A stretch of 64,000 nucleotides of DNA, from contig NZ_RAPS01000001.1 of assembly GCF_003610255.1 (NCBI RefSeq), forward strand, positions 992,001-1,056,000, written 5' to 3'. The DNA is from Streptomyces sp. TLI_171. Its GTDB lineage: Bacteria; Actinomycetota; Actinomycetes; Streptomycetales; Streptomycetaceae. This document shows, piece by piece, positions 34,160 through 43,936 of the stretch (position 1 is its first letter; every line of letters starts with the position of its first letter). The position numbers were made by a program, and so were the translations under genes. Below the pieces are notes generated by a model, which was not told the DNA's origin, ran no database searches, and saw only the letters and a program-made list of their open reading frames with translations.

Positions 34160-34174
34160 TTCGAAATTTTCGAA
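34160..34174. promoter_or_regulatory. Xylan-type operator upstream of GH115
   Basis: TTCGAAA-T-TTTCGAA is a perfect palindrome with 7-bp arms. It contains the GAAA-N-TTTC core known in front of Streptomyces xylanase genes and bound by LacI-type repressors. It ends 22 bp before the start codon. Confidence 0.75.
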
Positions 34175-34196
34175 CTCTTCTGCCGGGAGCACCGCC

Positions 34197-37100
34197 ATGG
34201 ACCGACCAGCACCGCAGTTCACCACCGGACGCCGGGCCGCCCTCGGGATGGGTCTGGGGCTGGGACTCGCCGCCACCTCGCTCGGCGGCGCCGTGGGGCT
34301 GAGCGCCGACGCCTGGGCTGCCGCCGGCAACGGCGACGGGCCCGGCGAGGCCGCCCGGCCGACCGATCCGGGAAGCTGGGTGTCCTTCACGCCGCGCTCC
34401 GGGGCCTTCCCGCTGGTCGAGGACGGCCGGGCCGCTCCGGTCGTGGTCAGCGGCGCGGACCACCCCGGCGTGGTCCGCGTCGTCGGGGACCTCGCGGCCG
34501 ACCTGGAGCGCGTCACCGGCGTCCGCCCGGCGGTCGTGCGCGACACCGTCCCGCGCGGCCGGACGGCGGTGATCGTCGGCACCATCGGCCGCAGCCCGCT
34601 GGTCGACGGCCTGATCGCGGCCGGCCGGCTGGACGTCAGCGGGATCGCCGGCAGCTGGGAGACCTCGCTGCAGGCCGTCGTCGACCACCCGCTGCCGGGC
34701 GTGGACCGCGCCCTGGTGATCGCCGGCAGCGACCAGCGCGGCACCGTCTACGGCGTGTACGACGCCTCCCGCGGGATGGGCGTCTCGCCCTGGTACTGGT
34801 GGGACGACGTCGCCCCGCAGCACCGCGACGCGGTGTACGCGCTGCCGGGCCGCCACACCCAGGGCACGCCCGCGGTGAAGTACCGCGGCATCTTCATCAA
34901 CGACGAGAACCCGTCGCTCGGCACCTGGGCGCCGGCGTTCTTCGGCCCGGGCAAGGCGGCCGGCTTCCCCGGCGGCTTCACCGCCGACTTCTACGCCAAG
35001 GTCTTCGAGGCGATGCTCCGCCTGCGCGCCAACTACCTGTGGCCGGCGGTCTGGGGCCGCGCCTTCGCGGAGGACGACCCGCTGAACCACGCCACCGCCA
35101 CCGCGTACGGCATCGTGATGGGCACCTCGCACGAGGCTCCGATGATGCGCGGCATCGAGGAGTGGAACCGGCACGCCGTGGCGGCGGTCCGCGACTCCGC
35201 GGGCAACGTCACCACCCCGGGCCACGACCCGTACGGGGGCACCGGCGAATGGTCGTTCCGCCGCAACGCCGAGGCGGTGAAGGCGTACTGGACCGACGGC
35301 GTGCGGCGGATGGTCGAGCAGGGCATCGAGGGCGTGGTCACCCTCGGCATGCGCGGCAACGGAGACGTCAGCCTGCCGGACGGCGACGGCATCGAGCTGA
35401 TGACGGAGATCATCGCCGCCCAGCGGAAGATCCTCGCCGAGGTCACCGGCCGCGACCCGGCCTCCGTCCCGCAGGTCTGGACGCTGTACAAGGAGGTCCA
35501 GCGCTACTGGGACCGCGGCCTGCGGGTGCCGGACGACGTCACGGTGGTGCTCACCGACGACAACTGGGGCAACGTCCGCAAGCTCCCGGACCCCGCCGAG
35601 GGCGCCCGCGGCGGCGGCTACGGCCTCTACTACCACTTCGACTACGTCGGCGCGGGCCGCAACTACAAGTGGGTCGACACCACCTGCCTGCCCAACATGT
35701 GGGAGCAGCTCCACCAGTCCTTCGCCTACGGCAACCGCACCCTGTGGGTCGCCAACGTCGGCGACCTCAAGGGCAACGAGCTGCCCACCCAGTTCTTCCT
35801 CGACTACGCGTGGCAGCCGGACCGCTGGCCGCTCGGCCGGCTGACGGACTGGGAGATCGGCTACGCCCGGCAGAACTTCGGCGAGGCGCAGGCCCGGCAG
35901 ATCGCCGAGGTGCTCTCCGCGTACGGGCAGCTGCAGTCGATCCGCAAGCCCGAGCTGCTCAACCGGCGGATCACCGTCGACCCGGCGAAGAACCCGGCGA
36001 CCGACCCGTCCGCCATCGTGAACGACGACCGGGCGACCCCGTTCTCGCTCACCGACTACCGGGAACTGGAGACCGTCACCGCGCGCTGGAAGTCCCTGGC
36101 CGAGGACGCCGAGCGGATCGGGCGCCGCCTGCCGGCCGCCGCCCAGAACGCCTGGTACGAGCTGGTCGGCTACGAGGTCGCCGCCACCGCCAACCTGTAC
36201 GCGCTGCGGGCCGCGCAGTTCACCAACCTGCTCTACGCCCCGCAGGGCCGGGCCCTGACCAACGACCTGGCCACCGCGGCCGAGGCCAGGCTCGCCGACG
36301 ACTTCGCGCTCGCCGAGCGGTTCAACACCCGGGTCGCGGGCGGCAAGTGGAACGGGTTCCAGACCCAGCCGCACATCGACTACGGCGACGTCGACCGGTA
36401 CGGCCCCAACGCCCCCTGGCAGCAGCCGGAGCGCGACAACGTCGCCCTGCCCGACGTGCTGTTCCCGGCCGTCGCCCGGATCGAGCTGCCGGACACCGCC
36501 GAGCTGGGCGTCGCCGTCGACGGCTCCGCCGCCTGGTGGCCGCACGAGCAGACCCCCGCCGTGCTGCCCGAGTTCAGCCCGTACCAGAGCCAGCCCGCCC
36601 AGTACCTCGAGGTGTTCAACCGCGGGAAGCGGCCCTTCGACTACCGGGTCGGCACGGGTGCGCCCTGGCTCACCGCGGACCGGCCCGCGGGACGGATCGA
36701 CAAGCAGCAGCGGGTCGTCCTCACCGTCGACTGGGCGCGGGCGCCCTACGGCACCACCGAGGTGCCCGTCACCGTCACCGGGCCGGACGGGGCGAGCGTC
36801 GTCGTCAAGGCCGTGGTGAACCGTCCGAAACTTTCGAAGAAGGACCTGGCCGGGCACGTCGAGGCCAACGGCTACGTCGCCGTCGACGCCGAGCACCACA
36901 CCCGGGCCGTCGCCGCGGACGGCGTGTCCTGGCAGCTCGTCCCCGGCATCGGCCGCACCACCGCCGGCCTCACCCCGGTGCCCGTCACGGCGCCCCGGCA
37001 GACGCCCGGCGGGTCGGGGCCGCGCCTGGAGTACGAGGTGACCCTGTTCACCACCGGTCCGGTCACCGTCTGGGCCCACCTCTCCCCGCGCAACGACGCC

Positions 37101-37394
37101 CTCGCCACCGGCGGGCCCGCCTACGCCGTCTCCTTCGACGACGAGGCGCCGCAGACCGTCGAGACCGTGGCGCAGAGCGGCGCCAACTCCGGGACGATGA
37201 ACCCCCAGTGGGCCCTCGGTACCTCGGACAACGTCCGCCGCAGCGCCACCGTGCACACCATCACCGAGCCCGGTGTGCACCGGCTGACGTTCTGGATGGT
37301 CGACCCGACCGTGGTCCTGCAGCGCCTGGTGATCGACACCGGCGGCCTGCGGCCCAGCCTGCTGGGCCCGCCGGAGAGCCACCGGATCGGCTGA
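34197..37394 (+). CDS. GH115 xylan alpha-1,2-glucuronidase, Tat-exported
   Basis: 1065 residues from the ATG at 34197 (GGGAG 7 nt upstream); an upstream in-frame ATG at 34134 would bury the signal. The Tat signal carries RR at 12-13 (TGRRAALGMG) and ends near AWAAAG (about 41). GH115 landmarks: DQRGTVYGVYDASRGMGVSPWYWWDD, YRGIFINDENPSLGTWAP, MLRLRANYLWPAVWGRAF, GTSHEAPMMR, TDDNWGNVRKLPD. A C-terminal beta domain follows residue 800. It removes (methyl)glucuronic acid from glucuronoxylan outside the cell. Monocistronic, with a xylan-type operator upstream and a second one inside the gene. Confidence 0.93.
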   Translation: MDRPAPQFTTGRRAALGMGLGLGLAATSLGGAVGLSADAWAAAGNGDGPGEAARPTDPGSWVSFTPRSGAFPLVEDGRAAPVVVSGADHPGVVRVVGDLAADLERVTGVRPAVVRDTVPRGRTAVIVGTIGRSPLVDGLIAAGRLDVSGIAGSWETSLQAVVDHPLPGVDRALVIAGSDQRGTVYGVYDASRGMGVSPWYWWDDVAPQHRDAVYALPGRHTQGTPAVKYRGIFINDENPSLGTWAPAFFGPGKAAGFPGGFTADFYAKVFEAMLRLRANYLWPAVWGRAFAEDDPLNHATATAYGIVMGTSHEAPMMRGIEEWNRHAVAAVRDSAGNVTTPGHDPYGGTGEWSFRRNAEAVKAYWTDGVRRMVEQGIEGVVTLGMRGNGDVSLPDGDGIELMTEIIAAQRKILAEVTGRDPASVPQVWTLYKEVQRYWDRGLRVPDDVTVVLTDDNWGNVRKLPDPAEGARGGGYGLYYHFDYVGAGRNYKWVDTTCLPNMWEQLHQSFAYGNRTLWVANVGDLKGNELPTQFFLDYAWQPDRWPLGRLTDWEIGYARQNFGEAQARQIAEVLSAYGQLQSIRKPELLNRRITVDPAKNPATDPSAIVNDDRATPFSLTDYRELETVTARWKSLAEDAERIGRRLPAAAQNAWYELVGYEVAATANLYALRAAQFTNLLYAPQGRALTNDLATAAEARLADDFALAERFNTRVAGGKWNGFQTQPHIDYGDVDRYGPNAPWQQPERDNVALPDVLFPAVARIELPDTAELGVAVDGSAAWWPHEQTPAVLPEFSPYQSQPAQYLEVFNRGKRPFDYRVGTGAPWLTADRPAGRIDKQQRVVLTVDWARAPYGTTEVPVTVTGPDGASVVVKAVVNRPKLSKKDLAGHVEANGYVAVDAEHHTRAVAADGVSWQLVPGIGRTTAGLTPVPVTAPRQTPGGSGPRLEYEVTLFTTGPVTVWAHLSPRNDALATGGPAYAVSFDDEAPQTVETVAQSGANSGTMNPQWALGTSDNVRRSATVHTITEPGVHRLTFWMVDPTVVLQRLVIDTGGLRPSLLGPPESHRIG
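36826..36836. promoter_or_regulatory. Exact xylan-type operator inside the GH115 coding sequence
   Basis: CGAAA-C-TTTCG is the canonical palindrome. It is encoded through AAA and CTT, both rare codons in this genome, in a Pro-Lys-Leu-Ser-Lys stretch, so codon bias alone would not give it. An auxiliary roadblock or looping operator is possible. Confidence 0.5.
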
Positions 37395-37399
37395 GCCCC

Positions 37400-37427
37400 G
37401 GCCCGCCCCGGTACGCCGGGGCGGGCC
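37400..37427. terminator. Bidirectional terminator after GH115
   Basis: Perfect 12-bp arms (37400-37411, 37416-37427) with loop TACG lie between the convergent GH115 and VanZ genes. Confidence 0.85.
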
Positions 37428-37432
37428 GCGGT

Positions 37433-38089
37433 TCATCCGCTGCGCCACCAGCGGCGCGAGGCCAGGCCCGCCAGCAGGGCGCCGGTGGCGTTGACCAGGA
37501 CGTCGTCCACGGAGGAGACCCGGTCGAGCCGGAGCACGTACTGCGCGGTCTCCACCAGGACCGAGCAGCCCGCGCCGAGGGCCAGCACGCGCGGCACGGT
37601 GGCGAGCGCGGCGAACCGGATCGGGGCGAAGAAGGCCGGCGCCGCGAAGATCACCAGATTGCCGGCGATCCCGAGCGCCCCCATCGTCTCCAGGTCCCGG
37701 AACGGCACCAGGCTCACCCGCTCGGGCACCGTGCCCGCCCCGCCGCCGGGCATCATGGTCAGCCACACCAGCGGCACCGTCCCGTGCACCATCCCCACCT
37801 CGGCCAGCGACCGCCGCCACGCTCCCGCCACCCCGGCCGCCCGCCGGCGGTGGGCCAGGGCCGCGGCCACCAGCAGCGCCGGCGGCACCGTCGCCAGTCC
37901 GACGAACACCACCCCGTTGAAGGTGTCCAGGCAGCCGTGCCACCGCCCGGCCGTGCACCGCGGCGCGGACATCATCAGCGGCCGCCGCAGCACGAACGCC
38001 GCACCCCCGGCCCCCAGGACCACCAGGCTCAGCAGCAGGATCCGGCCGATCCGGCGGGGCGGTGCGGGCAGCGACAGTTCATCGTTCAT
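37433..38089 (-). CDS. VanZ-family membrane protein
   Basis: 218 residues from the ATG at 38089 (weak upstream site). About five membrane helices and the VanZ signatures SLVPFRDLETMGALGIAGNLVIFAAPAFFAP and VLVETAQYVLRLDRVSSVDDVLVNATGALLAGL. VanZ proteins influence glycopeptide tolerance, but the mechanism is unknown and no van genes are near. Divergent from a large hypothetical gene. Confidence 0.85.
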   Translation of the reverse strand: MNDELSLPAPPRRIGRILLLSLVVLGAGGAAFVLRRPLMMSAPRCTAGRWHGCLDTFNGVVFVGLATVPPALLVAAALAHRRRAAGVAGAWRRSLAEVGMVHGTVPLVWLTMMPGGGAGTVPERVSLVPFRDLETMGALGIAGNLVIFAAPAFFAPIRFAALATVPRVLALGAGCSVLVETAQYVLRLDRVSSVDDVLVNATGALLAGLASRRWWRSG

Positions 38090-38267
38090 CCGCCCAGTCA
38101 AGAGCAGTGTCCGTTGCAGCGGCGTATCGGGTTCTCGACACGCGCGCGACAGGCCGGCGGGCAGCGCGCCGGCCCGCCCGGGTCCCACCAATGGCGCAAC
38201 CATCCGATGATCCACTCGTTGGTCCAGCCGACGGAGAGGGCATCCACCCGACGGTTTGGAGCGGCCG

Positions 38268-40127
38268 ATGGAACTCAGGACACTGCCTCGGCCCCGGCTG
38301 GCCGTTCCGGGTTCCGGCCTCGGTCAACTCGGCTCCGCCGAGGCTGCGTTGGTGCGGCACTACCGGAGGCTGGCGTGTCTGGCGTACCTGACGCTGCCGG
38401 CCGGACGGGGGCGGCACGCGCGGGTGATGGCGGCGCACGCGGCCGTGCAGCGGTCCCTGCCGGCGAGGTTCGCGCGCACGGGCCGGGGTACCGCGGAGGA
38501 CGAGGACGGGTACGCGGCGGCGCGGGTGCGGGTGCTGCGGGCGGCCCTGCGGCGGCGCGCGGCGGGCGGGCTGCCGCGCGCGTGGGGGGTGCGGCTGTTC
38601 ACCCCGTCGACCGATGCGGACGCCGAGCTCGACGCGCGCCTGGCGACGCTGCCCGCGGCGGCCCGGGCCGGGTTCGCACTGCAGGCACTGGACGGTCTGG
38701 ACCGGGCGGCCGCGGCCGCAGTACTGGCCGCGGCCGGGGTGCCCACCCCGCTGGACTCGGCCCGACTGGGCGCCGAACTGCTCACCGAAATGGACGAGTT
38801 GGGCTGGCCCGAGGGGGACCTTCCGCCCGGGTACGACGCCTGCACGGTGCATCTGCAGCCCGGCGATCTGCTGCGCCGCCGCCGGCTGACCGTGGCCCTC
38901 GCGGCCGCCACCGCCGCCGCGCTCGCCGCCGCGGCCCTTCCCTTCCTGCCGTCCCCCGCGCCCGGCGCCGGCCGGTCTCCCGCCGCTGCCGCGCCCGCGC
39001 CCGCGCGTCGGGCCGACGACCTGTGGCGGCACACCGCCCGGCTGAGCCTCGCCGTCTGGCCCGCCCGCGGCGACCTGGTCGACGACACCGCCCTGGTGGC
39101 GCGCGCCGTGACGGCCTGGCAGCAGGCGGGCGCCGACACCGCCGCCGAGCCGGGCAGCACGCCCGCCCCGCCCGCCGGGACGCCCCAACTCCTTTACGCG
39201 GGGCGGCTGGACGGGACACCGGTGGTCCTGCTGACGGACGGGACGCGCCTGGCCCGGTACACCGATGCGGCGGCCGGCCCGGCGCTGGTCCTGGCCGCCG
39301 CGGAGGACAGCGACGTGACGGCGGGCGCCGCGGTGGTGCTGCAACGGGGGGCGGGTGGGGCCCGGTTCCTGCTGGCGCCGTGGGTGGCCCGGGCGGCGAC
39401 CCGGCAGCTCGACCGTCCGAACGACGCCGAGCGCCCGCTGGCGGTCGGCGGCGGGGTGACCGACCCGGTGCCGGGGGCCGCGGCCGGGGGCTGCCCGGGG
39501 CCGGTGCTGCAGTTGCGGTCGGATCCGGTGGTGGCGGAGCAGCACGCGTTCCTGCTGGCCGACCTGGGCGGGCTGGTGCCCGCGCACCTCTCGTACACGC
39601 CGCCGCCGGACGGCTCCGGACCGGCCCGGCCGCCGCGCGAGGCGGTGGGCGCGCAGGCCCTGCGGCGGTGGGCGGCCGGTGCCTGCGAGGTGCCCGAATC
39701 CGGTCCGGGCGTGCGGCAGTTGAATCTGTGGGAGTTCGCCGACCAGAGCCTGCCGCAGAACGCGGGCGAGCTGGCCTGGGCGTGTCTGCGGGCCGATCAC
39801 TGGGACGGCTCCGGCAGCGCCGCCTCGGCGGTGCTGCCGCCGAACGGGGCCCGCGCGGTCCGGCTGGCCCGGGCGGAGGGGCGGGCCTGCAGCCGCTACG
39901 AGCAGGACACCGTCGCCCAGTACCGGTGGCGGGCGCCGAACGGCGCCGAGTACCTGCTGGTCGCCGCCAGCCGTCAGGTCACCCGCCTGGCGGTGACCAC
40001 GGCCAAGCGGCGCCTGGACCAGCCCGTCTCCGTCACCCGGACCCTGGCCGTCGACAACCCCGGCCCCGGCCCGGTCACCGTCGAGGCGACCACCGCCTCC
40101 GGCGTCCGCCTGCAGCCGCTCGGCTGA
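38268..40127 (+). CDS. Single-pass membrane protein with sigma-factor-like N-terminus
   Basis: 619 residues from the ATG at 38268 (GGAG 6 nt upstream). Residues about 22-190 are helical and Arg/Ala-rich (LVRHYRRLACLAYLTLPAGRGRHARVMAAHAAVQRSLP) and recall ECF sigma regions 2/4 in pattern, though the -35 recognition helix is not convincing. One membrane helix at about 208-230 is followed by about 390 extracytoplasmic residues with YAGRLDGTPVVLLTDG, conserved cysteines and a beta-rich end. I recall similar uncharacterised Streptomyces proteins but no name. Monocistronic. Confidence 0.7.
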   Translation: MELRTLPRPRLAVPGSGLGQLGSAEAALVRHYRRLACLAYLTLPAGRGRHARVMAAHAAVQRSLPARFARTGRGTAEDEDGYAAARVRVLRAALRRRAAGGLPRAWGVRLFTPSTDADAELDARLATLPAAARAGFALQALDGLDRAAAAAVLAAAGVPTPLDSARLGAELLTEMDELGWPEGDLPPGYDACTVHLQPGDLLRRRRLTVALAAATAAALAAAALPFLPSPAPGAGRSPAAAAPAPARRADDLWRHTARLSLAVWPARGDLVDDTALVARAVTAWQQAGADTAAEPGSTPAPPAGTPQLLYAGRLDGTPVVLLTDGTRLARYTDAAAGPALVLAAAEDSDVTAGAAVVLQRGAGGARFLLAPWVARAATRQLDRPNDAERPLAVGGGVTDPVPGAAAGGCPGPVLQLRSDPVVAEQHAFLLADLGGLVPAHLSYTPPPDGSGPARPPREAVGAQALRRWAAGACEVPESGPGVRQLNLWEFADQSLPQNAGELAWACLRADHWDGSGSAASAVLPPNGARAVRLARAEGRACSRYEQDTVAQYRWRAPNGAEYLLVAASRQVTRLAVTTAKRRLDQPVSVTRTLAVDNPGPGPVTVEATTASGVRLQPLG

Positions 40128-40161
40128 GCGACGGCCCGCAGGCCCAGCGCGGTCCGCGAGC

Positions 40162-40899
40162 TCAGCGGGCGGCCCGGTACAGCAGGGTGCGGAAGATCCC
40201 GGACAGGGTCGCGCCGACCAGCAGCGCGGCGCCGAGCAGCAGCGCGGCGAACGCGCCGGCCGCGATCGCGGGGCCGGGCCGGTTCGACTCGATGCCGAGC
40301 ATGACCGCGACCAGGCCGAGCAGGAGGGCGAGCGCCAGCGGGGCGGCGATCCACAGCGAGCCGTAGATCTGCCGGGAGAAGGTGCTGCGGACCGTTCGGG
40401 CGGAGCGCCGGGCGGCTTCCCGGATCGGCAGGTCGTCGAGGACCAGGCCGGGCAGCACCAGGTAGGTCGCCACCGACCAGCTCACGCCGAGCACGGTGTC
40501 CAGCAGCTCGCCGACGCCGGGCAGCCGGTCGAGCTGCCGGACGGCGACCAGCACCGTACTGCTGAGCAGGCTCCACCCGAGCAGCTTGCGCCAACTGCCG
40601 AGCACGACAGCGAGGTTGGCCCCGAACGGGACGGGCCTGCCGTCCAGCGCCGCGGCGGCCGCCCGGGTCAGCGCGGCGCTGCAGGCGGTGAGCACGAAGC
40701 CGAGCGCCAGGTAGCCGAGGACGAGCGCGGCCAACGCGACACCACCGGCCGCGCCCGCCACGCCGTACAGCAGCGCGGGCGCCGCGGCGGCGACGCCGAT
40801 CGCCGCCGTCAGCGCGCCGCCGAGCAGCGGGAAGGCCGTCAGTCCGCGGTGCCGCCACAGCACGCCCCAGGACGCCCGCACCGGATGGGCCTCGCTCAT
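40162..40899 (-). CDS. DUF6159-like multi-pass membrane protein
   Basis: 245 residues, ATG 40899. Begins SWGVLWRHRGLTAFPLLGGALTAAI, a pattern of membrane proteins with six helices in three hairpins; the conserved stretch VATYLVLPGLVLDDLPIREAARRSARTVRSTF precedes the last hairpin. No catalytic motif. Function unknown. It lies 66 bp upstream of the oxidoreductase gene's end, both on the minus strand. Confidence 0.78.
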   Translation of the reverse strand: MSEAHPVRASWGVLWRHRGLTAFPLLGGALTAAIGVAAAAPALLYGVAGAAGGVALAALVLGYLALGFVLTACSAALTRAAAAALDGRPVPFGANLAVVLGSWRKLLGWSLLSSTVLVAVRQLDRLPGVGELLDTVLGVSWSVATYLVLPGLVLDDLPIREAARRSARTVRSTFSRQIYGSLWIAAPLALALLLGLVAVMLGIESNRPGPAIAAGAFAALLLGAALLVGATLSGIFRTLLYRAAR

Positions 40900-40965
40900 C
40901 GCCCTGCCACTCCCCTCGTCACCACCGGAGCGACAGGGTACCGGCCCGGTCGCCGCCCTCCGGGG

Positions 40966-41973
<1,008 letters not shown>

Positions 41974-42064
41974 GGCGCGCTCCTGCGGGGACGACGTTCA
42001 CGTGGACGGGTGCGGGAGCCGCCGGTGCTCGGGGGATGGACCGGCGGCCCCGCTCACCCGGAGT

Positions 42065-42080
42065 CTAAGCAAGCGCTTAG
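42065..42080. promoter_or_regulatory. Operator-like palindrome CTAAGC-AAGC-GCTTAG
   Basis: Perfect 6-bp arms about 90 bp before the oxidoreductase start, followed by the related half-site TTGGCTAG. The shape fits a TetR-type operator; the regulator is not adjacent. Confidence 0.5.
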
Positions 42081-42088
42081 TCACTTGG

Positions 42089-42622
42089 CTAGTGGCCACC
42101 GCCCCGGGGCGAGGCGGGCCCGGCGGTCGCGGTTGAGGCCGGGGCCGGGGCCGGAGTCGAGGCGGGGACCGGGGGCGGGAAGGCGCGGCTGCGGAAGGTG
42201 AACGCCTCCGGGCCGGGACCGTGGGCCTCGACCAGCGCCACCTTCTCCATCGCCTCCGCCACCGTCGGGCGGTGCCCTTCCGGAACCCACCACAGCGCCT
42301 GGTGCGCACCGGTGGGCCGCTCGAACCAGTCGCGGCGGCGGGCCAGCACCTGCAGGTGGTCACTGCGGTAGACGTAGTCCCAGAGCGCCTCGACCGACTC
42401 CCAGACCGAGCAGTTGATCTGCAGCAGGTGGTCGTCGGGGTCGGGATGGGTTCCGGTGGCGTCGGCGCCGCCCTCGTCGACCAGGCGCCAGACGAAGCCG
42501 GGGCTGCGGTCGGCCAGTTCGTTGATCTCCGCGAGCCGGCCGACGAAACCGGCGAGCTGCGGGCTGTCCAGCGGCGCGACCAGGCGGCCGACGTTGACCT
42601 GTGCGAGGTGATAGCCAGTCAT
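42089..42622 (-). CDS. DUF3291 protein
   Basis: 177 residues from the ATG at 42622 (MTGYHLAQVNVGRL), which matches the usual family start; GGGA lies upstream. An in-frame TTG at 42658 overlaps the TGA of the preceding regulator as TTGA, so coupled initiation there is possible. The family core YHLAQVNVGRLVAPLDSPQLAGFV, FVWRLVDEGG, LLQINCSVWESVEALWDYVYRSDH and WWVPEGHRPTVAEAMEKV is a dimeric ferredoxin-like fold. The last 30 residues are Pro/Ala-rich. Function unknown; co-transcribed with the cysteine-rich regulator. Confidence 0.85.
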   Translation of the reverse strand: MTGYHLAQVNVGRLVAPLDSPQLAGFVGRLAEINELADRSPGFVWRLVDEGGADATGTHPDPDDHLLQINCSVWESVEALWDYVYRSDHLQVLARRRDWFERPTGAHQALWWVPEGHRPTVAEAMEKVALVEAHGPGPEAFTFRSRAFPPPVPASTPAPAPASTATAGPASPRGGGH

Positions 42623-42654
42623 GGTCCCAGCATGGACCGGCCGCTGTTCTATCG

Positions 42655-43284
42655 TCAATGATTTTTGTTTTTAGAGAGGGCGACGCAGCAGCCCCCCGCG
42701 CACGGGCTCATCTCCGCGGCCCACTCCTCCCCCGCCAGCCCCTCCAGCAGCGCCAGGTTCATCCCGCAGAGCAGCGCGGGGAACTCCTGCGCCAGCGCGT
42801 GGAACGGGCAGTTGTGCAGCCGCAGCACCTCGCCGTCCCACCCCGGCTGGTAGCCGCGCTCCGCGAGCACCCGCTCCAGGTCGCCGCCCGACCCGGTTGC
42901 GCCCGCGGCCTTCGCCGCCGCCTGCAGCTCCCGGTCCAGCCCGGCCCGTTCGACCACCTCGGCGAGCAGCCGTCCGGCCCCGTCGTACGCCCGCGGCGGC
43001 ACCGAGACCGCGAACTCGCCCTCCGCGCGCCGGTACACCTTCGCCGGCCGCCCGGCCCCCGGGCCGGTGCGCCCCGACAGCCTCCGGTAGCCGACCGTCA
43101 GCAGCCCGGCCTCCACCAGCTTGTCGAGGTGGAACGCCGCCAGCGACCGGGAGATCCCGGCCGCCTCCGCCGCCGCGTCCCGCCCCACCTCCTCCGGGGC
43201 CGCCGCCACGTGCCGGTACAGGAGGCGGCGCACCGGGTCGGCGAGCACGCCCAGCGCCTCGTACGAGGAGTCGTCAGCAGTCAT
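42655..43284 (-). CDS. ArsR/SufR-like winged-helix regulator with cysteine-rich C-terminus
   Basis: 209 residues. The winged helix (YEALGVLADPVRRLLYRHVAAAPEEVGRDAAAEAAGISRSLAAFHLDKLVEAGLL) with GRPAKVYRR resembles SufR. The C-terminal part holds Cys159, His162, Cys173, Cys195, Cys199 and Cys200 (LHNCPFHALA, LLCGMNLALLEGL, SPCAGGCCV), a spacing close to the iron-sulphur-binding cysteines of SufR. A redox or Fe-S sensing role is inferred. It is divergent from a small gene, with the palindrome at 43387 between. Confidence 0.85.
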   Translation of the reverse strand: MTADDSSYEALGVLADPVRRLLYRHVAAAPEEVGRDAAAEAAGISRSLAAFHLDKLVEAGLLTVGYRRLSGRTGPGAGRPAKVYRRAEGEFAVSVPPRAYDGAGRLLAEVVERAGLDRELQAAAKAAGATGSGGDLERVLAERGYQPGWDGEVLRLHNCPFHALAQEFPALLCGMNLALLEGLAGEEWAAEMSPCAGGCCVALSKNKNH

Positions 43285-43386
43285 CCGCCGAGTCTAGGAG
43301 CACCGGTCGGCCGCGCCTCGACCCGGTGCGAACGAGCCGTCCGGGAACGCGGATGCGCCACGCGCCCGGATTGCCCTCCACGAGTT

Positions 43387-43402
43387 TCTACACCTCTGTA
43401 GA
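43387..43402. promoter_or_regulatory. Palindrome TCTACA-CCTC-TGTAGA
   Basis: Perfect 6-bp arms with a 4-bp spacer, A+T-rich, between the divergent SufR-like regulator and the small gene at 43480; it is the likely autoregulatory operator. Confidence 0.65.
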
Positions 43403-43479
43403 GTGACCTTGCCCGGGCACCGGCCGGGCCGCGGGCGCCCGCGCCCGCCACCCGCCGACCGGACCCAAGGAGGCCCGCA

Positions 43480-43731
43480 GTGCTCCCTTCGCAGCTGCAG
43501 ACCGACCCCGCCTGGTCCCCGCCGGAACAGGACGTCCACCCGGCCTACCAGCCCGTCGAAGTCCGCCTCGACGAGCCCGACACCTGGGCGCTCGGCCGGA
43601 TCAACGCCTGGTGGCACGACCCCGAGGGCCACCCCTGGTGCCGCCTGCGCGTCCTCGGCGCGGTCACCGAACCGCACTGGCGCCGCTACGACCCCGAGCA
43701 CATCCTGCTGCTCCCCACCAACGGCACCTGA
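43480..43731 (+). CDS. Small hypothetical protein
   Basis: 83 residues, GTG start with a perfect AAGGAGG upstream. It is soluble, rich in Trp/Pro/Asp, with VRLDEPDTWALGRINAWWHDPEGHPWCRLRVLG and YDPEHILLLP. I recall many unnamed Streptomyces proteins of this size and pattern. Divergent from the SufR-like regulator across its operator, so it may belong to that regulon. Function unknown. Confidence 0.75.
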   Translation: MLPSQLQTDPAWSPPEQDVHPAYQPVEVRLDEPDTWALGRINAWWHDPEGHPWCRLRVLGAVTEPHWRRYDPEHILLLPTNGT

Positions 43732-43895
43732 CCCGCGCCGGCGACGCCTCGGCCCGAACGACGACCGCCGGCCGATCGGTCCCGGTGGTGACGTGGCGTC
43801 AGCGGCGGGTGCCGGGCGACGCGGAAGCCGCAGGAGGGGCAGAACGGGGTGCCGTGGGTCTCGGCCTCGTTGAGCCCGCGCTGCTGGGCGGCCAT
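43686..43895 (-). CDS. Possible small zinc-knuckle protein
   Basis: The first 30 codons (MAAQQRGLNEAETHGTPFCPSCGFRV) have near-complete G/C at third positions and a CPSCG knuckle, suggesting real coding sequence, but there is no ribosome binding site before the ATG. The C-terminal half overlaps the opposite-strand gene and looks non-coding. It may be a gene remnant. Confidence 0.3.
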   Translation of the reverse strand: MAAQQRGLNEAETHGTPFCPSCGFRVARHPPLTPRHHRDRSAGGRRSGRGVAGAGQVPLVGSSRMCSGS

Positions 43896-43936
43896 CGCTT
43901 CGGCGGCGGTACCGACGTGGCCGCCCGGTGCGCGGG

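Noticed and set aside
33939..37958. 1339-codon minus-strand frame opposite GH115
   Set aside because: Shadow of a high-GC gene; the plus strand has full GH115 motifs, signal peptide and binding site.
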